Assembly (NCBI GenBank): GCA_900555065.1
Contig: USJY01000071.1
Coordinates: 1 to 6,997 of the forward strand
Reading direction: 5' to 3'
Source of the DNA: an uncultured Eubacteriales bacterium
GTDB taxonomy: Bacteria; Bacillota; Clostridia; Oscillospirales; UMGS1783
DNA length: 6,997 bases
Shown: one piece after another, positions 1 through 4,181 of the stretch
How positions within the stretch are numbered: the first letter of the stretch is position 1
How the letters are laid out: the number at the start of each line of letters is the position of its first letter
Made by a program: the position numbers and the translations under genes
The notes under the pieces: model-generated
The model's database searches: none
Seen by the model: only the letters and a program-made list of their open reading frames with translations
What the model was told of the DNA's origin: nothing

Positions 1-755
1 CGGCGCGGGCGCGCCCGCGAGCCGCCACAGCACGGTCACGAGCATGGCGCGGGACATGACCGCGTTCGGGGCAAACGTCGTGGGAGACGTGCCGTCGAAG
101 AGGCCGTTGTTGTAGGCATAGGCCGCCGCGCCGTAGTACCAGCTGCCGGCGGGCACATCCGTGAACGGGAAGCGCGCGATGGCCGTCACGCCGGAGACAA
201 CATCAAAGGTATAGGTCTGCTGCTGCGCATCCCACGCACCGAGATGGCGCCGTCCTCGGCAAGGCTCCACGCGGTGAGCGCATCCGCTGCACGCGCCGGA
301 ACGCTGGCGCGCACGCTGCCGGCGGGGTAGCTTTCCGCCGCGCCGTCAACGGTGACGGAGGCATTGGCAAGCGTCGCCGTAGCGGCCTGCGTGCCGAGGG
401 CACGCTGCTGCGCCGCGTTGAGCGACGCCCCCGTGAGCGAGACGGCCACGTCCTTGTGCAGGTCAAGCGCCGCGAGCGCGGCGCTATCCAGCGTAACGGT
501 GCCGGCTGCGAGCTGCACCTGCAGGGCCGCAACGCCCGCGCTGCGCGCATTGGCGATCGAGCGGCCGGCCAGGATGACCGTGTCGGCCACGGGATCTGTG
601 GCGTTGACCGTCACGGTCGCGCCGGACTGCGCATTTGTGGCCGCACGGAGCTGGCGGCTGGTGAGGAACACCGTCGCGGTGCTGCCCTGTACGTACGCCT
701 GCGTAACGGCGGCGCTGCTGCCGGTGACCGGCAGGAGACGCACCTGCGCACTGCT
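1..755 (-). pseudogene. S-layer homology (SLH) protein fragment, frameshifted and lacking both ends
   Basis: On the minus strand, from 755 to about 240, the sequence encodes an Ala/Thr/Val-rich, beta-type stretch (for example VTVNATDPVADTV and AVSLTGASLNAAQQRAL) that ends in ADALTAWSLAEDGAISV. The reading frame then changes. From 234 to 1 another frame reads WDAQQQTYTFDVVSGVTAIA followed by an SLH domain beginning FTDVPAGSWYY at 165 and containing NGLFDGTS, TFAPNAVMSRAML and VLWRLAG. SLH domains anchor exported proteins to cell-wall polymers, usually as C-terminal repeats. A long Ala/Val-rich linker followed by FTDV is the usual arrangement in clostridial surface proteins, so both pieces very probably belong to one protein split by a single-base indel near 232-240. 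There is no start codon or signal peptide: the N-terminal side is replaced by purA, and the C-terminal side leaves the window. The SLH assignment is confident; the function of the linker is unknown. Confidence 0.8.
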
Positions 756-1415
756 GCCCTCGAGCAGGATGGTCTTTCCCTGCTTTTCCGCCTGCTGGAC
801 GTAGGCGACGCTGTCCTGCACATAGGGCCGGATCTGCTCGCGCCAGTCCATCATCTCGGCGAAGATTTCGTCCGCTGAAAGCGCGGGCTGCCGGTACAGG
901 TGGGTAATTAAAATATTCTTAACCTCCAGCACGCGTTCCAGCTTGGCGCGCAGCGACGTCTCGTCAAACAGTTCGCAGACCTGGAAACCGATTTTGGAGT
1001 ATTTGTCCGCATAAAACGGCGCGATGCCCGATTTTGTCGATCCGAACTGGCGGTCTTTGAGCCGGTTCTCCTCATAGGTATCGAGCAGGATATGGTAGGG
1101 CATCATCATCTGCGCACGGTCGGACACCATCAGCTGCGGCTGCGGCGCGCCCTGCTCCACAATGGCGTTGACTTCATTGATAAAGGTCGGTATATGCAGC
1201 GCGACGCCGTTGCCGACAATGTTCATCGTATGCTTGTAAAACACACCGGAGGGCAGTGTGTGCAGCGCGAACTTCCCATAGTCGTTGATAATGGTGTGGC
1301 CCGCGTTCGCGCCGCCCTGGAACCGAATAATTACATCTGATTGCGCGGCGAGCATATCCGTAATTTTGCCTTTGCCCTCGTCTCCCCAGTTTGCGCCAAC
1401 AATCGCTTTAACCAT
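186..1415 (-). CDS. purA: Adenylosuccinate synthetase N-terminal half fused in frame to SLH-protein-like sequence (chimeric ORF)
   Basis: PurA condenses IMP and L-aspartate using GTP, the first step from IMP to AMP, in the cytoplasm. Residues 1-220 (1415 to 756) are clearly PurA. They include ANWGDEGKGK with catalytic Asp12 in the phosphate loop, GGANAGHT with catalytic His40, and GSTKSGIAPFYADK, the counterpart of the usual GTTxRGIGP segment. At LLEG, where the family continues AQGxLLDIDHGTYP, the frame passes into about 190 residues of Ala/Val-rich surface-protein sequence and stops at 186. The second half of PurA (family length about 425-430), with the VTSSN, arginine-rich and guanine-binding segments, is absent, so this product cannot be a working synthetase. 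I chose the ATG at 1415 because GGAAGGA lies 8 nt upstream and MVKAIVGANWGDEG matches the family start; the ATG at 1424 abuts that RBS, and the open frame up to 1499 overlaps dapF. The gene lies 55 nt after dapF with no terminator between, probably in one transcript. The chimera may be an assembly artefact. Confidence 0.9.
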   Translation of the reverse strand: MVKAIVGANWGDEGKGKITDMLAAQSDVIIRFQGGANAGHTIINDYGKFALHTLPSGVFYKHTMNIVGNGVALHIPTFINEVNAIVEQGAPQPQLMVSDRAQMMMPYHILLDTYEENRLKDRQFGSTKSGIAPFYADKYSKIGFQVCELFDETSLRAKLERVLEVKNILITHLYRQPALSADEIFAEMMDWREQIRPYVQDSVAYVQQAEKQGKTILLEGSSAQVRLLPVTGSSAAVTQAYVQGSTATVFLTSRQLRAATNAQSGATVTVNATDPVADTVILAGRSIANARSAGVAALQVQLAAGTVTLDSAALAALDLHKDVAVSLTGASLNAAQQRALGTQAATATLANASVTVDGAAESYPAGSVRASVPARAADALTAWSLAEDGAISVRGMRSSRPIPLMLSPA

Positions 1416-1416
1416 G

Positions 1417-1440
1417 TTCTCCATCCTTCCCGGCCAAACG
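1417..1440 (-). promoter_or_regulatory. Ribosome binding site that decides the purA start
   Basis: Read on the minus strand, GGGAAGGATGGAGAACATGG contains the purine-rich GGAAGGA 8 nt before the ATG at 1415. The same purines touch the upstream ATG at 1424 with no spacer, which argues against that ATG and for the family-typical MVKAIVGANWGDEG start. Confidence 0.6.
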
Positions 1441-1470
1441 GCCCGGTTTATCACTGTATGTAACCACGGC

Positions 1471-2319
1471 TTACCAGGCCGCAATCCGCTCCAAATCAAC
1501 CTCTACGCTGAACAGTTCGACAGCGGGGCCGGTCATGAACACGTCGCCCGTTTCCGCATCCCAGCGTATATGCAGCCTGCCGCCGGGCAGAACCACCTCG
1601 GCCTCGCGTCCGGTCCGGCCCGTGCGCGCGCAGGCAACAAGGGCCGCGCAGGCGCCGGTGCCGCAGGCGAGGGTCTCGCCGCTGCCCCGCTCCCATACGC
1701 GCATAACGATCCGCCCGTCCTCGGCCACAGACACGAACTCCGTGTTGATCCCCTCCGGGAAGATCGGGTCCCGCTCAAATATGGGGCCGATCGCCTCCAC
1801 AGGATATGTTGCAGGGTCGTCTACAAACAGTACGCAGTGCGGATTTCCCATGGACACGCAGGTGATTGCGTACTCGTCGCAGCCGACTGTAACGGGCCGT
1901 TCCACAATATCTCCATCGAGCGCCGTGGGGATCATCAATCCCCGCAGTTCCGGCCGGCCCATATTGACGGTGACGCAGCTGACCCTCCCGTTTTCCGGAT
2001 ACAGGTCCAGATGCTTGATTCCGCTAAGCGTTTCCAGCGTCATGGACGCGCCTGACACGAGCCCGCGCTCGTACGCGTATTTTCCCACGCACCGTACCGC
2101 GTTCCCGCACATTTTCGCCCGCGACCCGTCCGCGTTGTAAATGTCCATGCGCGCATCGGCCGTCTCAGACGGGCAGATCAGCACCAGTCCGTCCGCGCCG
2201 ATCCCGAAGTGCCGGTCGCTCACCTTCCGCGCCAGCCAGACCGGATCGTCTACCCGCTGTGCAAAGCAGTTGACGTATAGATAATCGTTGCCTGCGCCGT
2301 GCATTTTCACAAACTGCAT
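1471..2319 (-). CDS. dapF: Diaminopimelate epimerase
   Basis: DapF interconverts LL- and meso-diaminopimelate without cofactor, supplying meso-DAP for lysine synthesis and, in many bacteria, peptidoglycan cross-links. The 282-residue product has the usual family length and both catalytic cysteines in their motifs: Cys71 in AKMCGNAVRC (first lobe) and Cys219 in ETLACGTGACAA (second lobe). It opens with MQFVKMHGAGNDY, the normal DapF start; GIGADGL (residues 39-45), SMGNPHCVLFV (156-166) and VWERGSGET (209-217) are further family segments. The start at 2319 is supported by GGGGGAGGAG about 7 nt upstream. It appears to be the first gene of a dapF-purA unit driven by the extended -10 promoter at 2514-2522, giving a leader of about 190 nt. 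Nothing suggests damage. Confidence in identity is very high; the operon link to purA rests on spacing alone. Confidence 0.97.
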   Translation of the reverse strand: MQFVKMHGAGNDYLYVNCFAQRVDDPVWLARKVSDRHFGIGADGLVLICPSETADARMDIYNADGSRAKMCGNAVRCVGKYAYERGLVSGASMTLETLSGIKHLDLYPENGRVSCVTVNMGRPELRGLMIPTALDGDIVERPVTVGCDEYAITCVSMGNPHCVLFVDDPATYPVEAIGPIFERDPIFPEGINTEFVSVAEDGRIVMRVWERGSGETLACGTGACAALVACARTGRTGREAEVVLPGGRLHIRWDAETGDVFMTGPAVELFSVEVDLERIAAW

Positions 2320-2507
2320 CGTGCGCTCCTCCCCCTTTTATCGCATAAAAAGAATGGTCAAACCAGCCGTTTTCGCCTTGTCAGTCCGGTTGCGGCTGTA
2401 CCCGCAAAACGCATCCGGGCCGGCCGCCGCCGCGCAAGGTTGATTCACAAGGACGCGGCCTCGCACGCTGAAACGCACCGAACCGCGTACTCAGCCCGAT
2501 TTTCACC
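2320..2507 (-). promoter_or_regulatory. Long 5' leader of dapF with hairpins
   Basis: If transcription starts about 7 nt after the TATAAT, the dapF mRNA has a leader of roughly 190 nt. It contains a perfect 6-bp hairpin (TTGCGG/CCGCAA, 2390-2407, 6-nt loop). It also contains an alternative pairing of CAGCCG with CGGCTG (minus strand, roughly 2400 to 2366) that shares bases with the first, then a U-rich stretch ATTCTTTTTAT (2344-2354) and the RBS. This could be an attenuator or simply an unstructured GC-rich leader. I looked for conserved lysine (L-box) riboswitch sequences and did not recognise them. Confidence 0.3.
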
Positions 2508-2513
2508 GCGTAC
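2482..2513. repeat. 9-bp direct repeat next to the dapF promoter
   Basis: ACCGCGTAC occurs at 2482-2490 and exactly again at 2505-2513, start to start 23 bp (about two helical turns). The second copy touches the -10 box and covers the expected transcription start, a position suited to a repressor. The core CGCGTAC recurs at 2721-2727. Whether a protein binds here is inference. Confidence 0.45.
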
Positions 2514-2542
2514 ATTATACCAAAAATAAACGTGTTAGAAAA
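2514..2542 (-). promoter_or_regulatory. Extended -10 promoter for dapF (and purA)
   Basis: On the minus strand the sequence reads TGGTATAAT: a perfect TATAAT (2514-2519) with the extended TGn element (2520-2522). The hexamer 17 nt upstream, TTTTCT (2537-2542), is a poor -35 match, which an extended -10 can compensate. The surroundings are AT-rich within an otherwise GC-rich region. This is the best housekeeping-type promoter seen in the window. Confidence 0.75.
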
Positions 2543-2550
2543 GTGTTTTC
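2538..2550. repeat. Short inverted repeat over the dapF -35 region
   Basis: GAAAAGTGTTTTC has 5-bp perfect arms around GTG and overlaps the presumed -35 element of the dapF promoter. It may be an operator half-site pair or a chance AT-rich palindrome. Confidence 0.3.
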
Positions 2551-2833
2551 CGCTTTTATTATTATGAAATTCACAAATGGCGGAGAAACTGTTCTGGCGC
2601 GCGTTCCACAGCCGGCGCCCCGGCCCTTTTGCAGGGCCTGGACAGGTCCGCGCGGTTTGTCCTCGTCTGTTCGGACGCGCAAAAGCGCCGCGCTGCACGC
2701 CGCACCCAGGTACGCAAATACGCGTACAGGCCGCAGCATACCGTGCCGTTTCCGGCGCGCCCACGCCGACCAGACGCGCAAGGGCCCGCGCCGGCATTTG
2801 CTTTCCGCGCAGGGGCGCGAAGCCGGCGCGCTG
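2551..2833. other. GC-rich non-coding stretch between dapF promoter and cupin terminator
   Basis: About 280 bp with no recognisable gene on either strand. Several frames stay open, but their translations are Arg/Ala/Pro-rich, lack an RBS, and resemble no family I know, as expected of random high-GC DNA. Two small perfect hairpins are visible: GGCCCT/AGGGCC at 2622-2638 (5-nt loop) and GTACGC/GCGTAC at 2710-2727 (6-nt loop). Neither is followed by a T-run on either strand. Confidence 0.6.
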
Positions 2834-2886
2834 TTGAAAAGGAAGCCGGCGAGCCGCAGGAAAGGACGTCCCTGCGGCACGCCGGC
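2834..2886 (-). terminator. Rho-independent terminator of the cupin gene
   Basis: The arms at 2845-2860 and 2871-2886 are complementary over 16 positions with one mismatch, around a 10-nt loop. On the minus strand the stem is followed by TTCCTTTTC. It begins 26 nt after the cupin stop codon, so it most likely ends that transcript and insulates the dapF promoter region. Confidence 0.8.
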
Positions 2887-2911
2887 AAATTCTTTGGAAT
2901 GCGCAGGGGAT

Positions 2912-3352
2912 TCAGTCGTGCTCTTCGGCCGCGTCGGCCTCCGTCTTGGTCCTGTGTACCGTTCCATGCGGATGCGCGGGCGGCGCATAGATGGAATACA
3001 GCTTCAGCGGCCGGCCGCCGCGGTTGACAAGGTTGTGATATGTACCGGACGGCACAAATATCGCATCGCCCCGCCGCACCTGCCGCCGAAAAGTGAGCTG
3101 ATCCGGCTGGGCGCCCATCAGGACAAGCCCCGTACCGTCTACAATTTTCAGGAACTGGTCCAGGGTCGGGTGCGCCTCCAGCCCGATCTGTTCGGGAATA
3201 CTCATCAGGGTCGCCTGCAGGTGCTCGCCCGTCCACAGCGCCGTGCGGAAGTTGCTGTTCAGCAGCGCCGCCCGCTCTATATTTACGGTATAGGGCTCCG
3301 GCCCCTGGTCCGTGAACACCGGCGCAGCGCGTCTGTTTCTGTTTTTCTGCAT
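2912..3352 (-). CDS. Small single-domain cupin protein
   Basis: A 146-residue cytoplasmic protein with one cupin beta-barrel covering roughly residues 45-130. Cupin motif 2 is exact: GDAIFVPSGTYHNLVN (residues 95-110), with Pro101, Gly103, His106 and Asn110. Motif 1 is degenerate: IGLEAHPTLDQFLKIVDG (56-73) keeps His61 and the closing Gly but has no second His, and Gln66 stands near the usual Glu. The segments NFRTALWTGEHLQ (34-46) and LKLYSIYAPPAHPHGTVH (116-133) are typical of a widespread Firmicutes cupin group with no assigned reaction, so metal binding and substrate are unknown. The start at 3352 is set by AAAGGAGG 8 nt upstream; the longer in-frame extension to 3706 runs through the tandem repeat and is not coding. 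A terminator follows at once and no neighbour shares the direction closely, so it is probably monocistronic. I found no convincing promoter. Confidence 0.9.
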   Translation of the reverse strand: MQKNRNRRAAPVFTDQGPEPYTVNIERAALLNSNFRTALWTGEHLQATLMSIPEQIGLEAHPTLDQFLKIVDGTGLVLMGAQPDQLTFRRQVRRGDAIFVPSGTYHNLVNRGGRPLKLYSIYAPPAHPHGTVHRTKTEADAAEEHD

Positions 3353-3493
3353 TCTGCGCGCCTCCTTTCCCTTCATTCTATGCGCCTGCGCGCCGCTTTG
3401 CGCCACACCGTTCATACCTCTTTCTTCGCCGCGCGCCTGTGGACGTGCCCGGCGCTGCGGCCGGCCGCGGGAAACTCGTTGCCGCACGGACGC

Positions 3494-3567
3494 ACGGCGC
3501 TCGTCCTCTGCGCGGACAGACGGCGCTCGTCCTCTGCGCGGACAGACGGCGCTTGTCCTCTGCGCGG
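3494..3567. repeat. 26-bp tandem repeat, about 2.8 copies
   Basis: Units begin at 3494, 3520 and 3546. The first two are identical over 26 bp, starting ACGGCGCTCGTCCTCTGCGC and ending GGACAG. The third matches for 22 bp with one C-to-T change and then diverges. Each complete unit can form a small GTCC/GGAC hairpin. The period is not a multiple of three, so this is not a protein repeat. Sequence just before the first unit (GCACGGACGC) looks like a decayed further copy end. Confidence 0.9.
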
Positions 3568-3584
3568 CCGCGCAATCGTAACTT

Positions 3585-3634
3585 CCGGCAAAGCCGAGGC
3601 CTTGCCGGCCCGGTAAAGGGCTGTTCCCGGCAAG
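3585..3634. repeat. Three interchangeable hairpin arms (CCGGCAA / TTGCCGG / CCGGCAA)
   Basis: CCGGCAA occurs at 3585-3591 and 3627-3633, with its exact complement TTGCCGG at 3602-3608 between them. With the right copy the stem is a perfect 8 bp (3601-3608 with 3627-3634). The centre arm can pair with only one flank at a time, so the RNA could take two exclusive folds upstream of the cupin gene. No T-run follows, so this is not a plain terminator. Confidence 0.5.
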
Positions 3635-3697
3635 CGCCTTAAGACACGCTGCATCGCTTCGTATGCATTGTTTGTCCCGCAGCCCGGAAGCGGACGA

Positions 3698-3726
3698 TTG
3701 CCGCACGGACAGAATTTCTCTATGAT
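3698..3726 (+). promoter_or_regulatory. Candidate plus-strand promoter
   Basis: TTGCCG (3698-3703), a 17-nt spacer, then TATGAT (3721-3726): 4/6 and 5/6 matches to the sigma-A consensus at ideal spacing. It points right, against every gene in the window, and would start RNA near 3733. Confidence 0.4.
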
Positions 3727-3732
3727 TAAAAC

Positions 3733-3945
3733 ACCCCTGTTTTTTTGCGTTGTTTTAGAAAAGCCGAGAGAGACGACATCCGCCGTCGCTCAAAAATTTC
3801 TTATTTCACCGCCCGTTTGCGCGGCGCTTTACTTCTGCCTGAAAGCATACGTTTTAGCGGGACTCCTCGTCCGGTTCAGCCGGTGGTTTCCGAACTAGAA
3901 CAGGCGCGTCCGCAGCCAAAACTGCGGACGCGCCTGTATTCGTTT
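3733..3945 (+). ncRNA. Candidate small RNA (speculative)
   Basis: If the promoter at 3698-3726 is used, the transcript would run about 210 nt to the perfect hairpin at 3900-3937, which on this strand is followed by ATTCGTTTTC. Small internal stems are possible, such as CGAC/GTCG near 3773-3787 and GGAC/GTCC near 3860-3872. I recognise no known RNA family (not tmRNA, SRP RNA or 6S). A 58-codon open frame from the ATG at 3722 to the TAG at 3896-3898 lies within it but has no RBS and its ATG falls inside the -10 box. Confidence 0.2.
3890..3937 (-). terminator. Perfect 16-bp hairpin ending the nrd operon
   Basis: ACAGGCGCGTCCGCAG (3900-3915) and CTGCGGACGCGCCTGT (3922-3937) are exact complements with a 6-nt loop. 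On the minus strand the stem is followed by TTCTAGTTC, a moderate U-tract; on the plus strand by ATTCGTTTTC, so it may work in both directions. It is the first strong stem after the last nrd stop codon, about 65 nt downstream. Confidence 0.7.
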
Positions 3946-3956
3946 TCTACGGGCAG

Positions 3957-3987
3957 GCGGGCGCCAAAAAGGAAACCTCCCGCCCGC
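3957..3987 (-). repeat. Second, weaker hairpin downstream of the nrd operon
   Basis: GCGGGCG (3957-3963) pairs with CGCCCGC (3981-3987) around a 17-nt loop holding runs of A. No T-run follows on the minus strand, so it may slow the polymerase or protect the mRNA end rather than terminate by itself. Confidence 0.4.
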
Positions 3988-4003
3988 ACGGCAACGGCCT
4001 GTT

Positions 4004-4168
4004 TTATTTTTCAGCGGGCATACCGTGCTTGACGCGCTGGCTCTCCTCGGCCCGCTTCGCGTCGTTCCACTTGTCCATGGTGCCCACAAGGTAGCCGGTA
4101 ATCCTGCGAATGCGCTCAAAGCCCACGCCCTTGCCGATTTCGGTCTGTCTTTCCATCTGTTTATTCAT
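4004..4168 (-). CDS. Separate glycyl-radical domain of anaerobic ribonucleotide reductase
   Basis: A 54-residue protein containing only the C-terminal glycyl-radical segment of class III ribonucleotide reductase: GFERIRRITGYL (residues 16-27), then a short linker and KRAEESQRVKH (38-48). As I recall it, E. coli NrdD ends similarly (RRVCGYL followed later by RVKH), so Gly25 corresponds to the glycine radicalised by NrdG. The preceding nrdD stops before this segment. The ORF has its own ATG at 4168, preceded by AAGGAG with 7-nt spacing, and starts 13 nt after the nrdD stop, so the two are probably translationally coupled. It is in the +1 frame relative to nrdD, and that frame is open upstream, so a +1 shift at AAG-TAA would join them. 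The likely role is to dock on NrdD and supply the radical in trans, as the spare-part protein GrcA (YfiD) does for pyruvate formate-lyase. The motif is certain; function as a free subunit is inferred. Confidence 0.88.
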   Translation of the reverse strand: MNKQMERQTEIGKGVGFERIRRITGYLVGTMDKWNDAKRAEESQRVKHGMPAEK

Positions 4169-4181
4169 AGCTGTTCTCCTT
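4169..4181 (-). promoter_or_regulatory. RBS separating nrdD from its glycyl-radical ORF
   Basis: The 13-nt gap reads AAGGAGAACAGCT directly after the nrdD TAA and directly before ATG: a full Shine-Dalgarno core at correct spacing. This argues that the small ORF is translated as a separate protein rather than being debris behind a premature stop. Confidence 0.75.

Larger units (their letters stand above)
3353..3899. other. Long intergenic region upstream of the cupin gene
   Basis: About 550 bp with no convincing protein gene. From right to left it holds an AT-richer part (about 3711-3815) with a plus-strand promoter-like sequence, three copies of a 7-bp hairpin arm (3585-3634), a 26-bp tandem repeat (3494-3567), and a GC-rich segment leading to the cupin RBS. 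ATTGCCGCACGGAC appears at 3697-3710, and its TTGCCGCACGGAC core also at 3479-3491, so the tandem-repeat edge and the promoter-like site share sequence. Confidence 0.55.

Noticed and set aside
1416..1499. An upstream purA start at 1499 or 1424.
   Set aside because: The 1499 start overlaps the end of dapF and adds residues foreign to PurA; the ATG at 1424 abuts the RBS. The start at 1415 has good spacing and the family N-terminus.
2320..2507. A lysine riboswitch in the dapF leader.
   Set aside because: The length is suitable, but I could not find the conserved L-box core sequences, and the hairpins seen are much simpler.
3370..3385. TAGAAT as a -10 for the cupin gene.
   Set aside because: The hexamer 17 nt upstream is GCGCAA, unlike a -35, and the implied start would remove much of the RBS.
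3494..3567. A CRISPR array.
   Set aside because: The 26-bp units are head-to-tail with no spacers between them, and there are no cas genes.
2543..3616. A 357-codon plus-strand open frame over the cupin gene and its flanks.
   Set aside because: It crosses a terminator, a tandem repeat and the antisense of the cupin gene, has an Arg/Pro-rich composition and no family resemblance.
3353..3706. A 118-codon N-terminal extension of the cupin protein.
   Set aside because: It would translate the 26-bp repeat in shifting frames and ignores the strong AAAGGAGG RBS at the internal ATG at 3352; family members begin near that point.
3722..3898. A 58-residue hydrophobic small protein on the plus strand.
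   Set aside because: Its ATG lies inside the presumed -10 box with no RBS upstream; it could only be made from a leaderless or different transcript. Noted because its stop abuts the 3900 hairpin.
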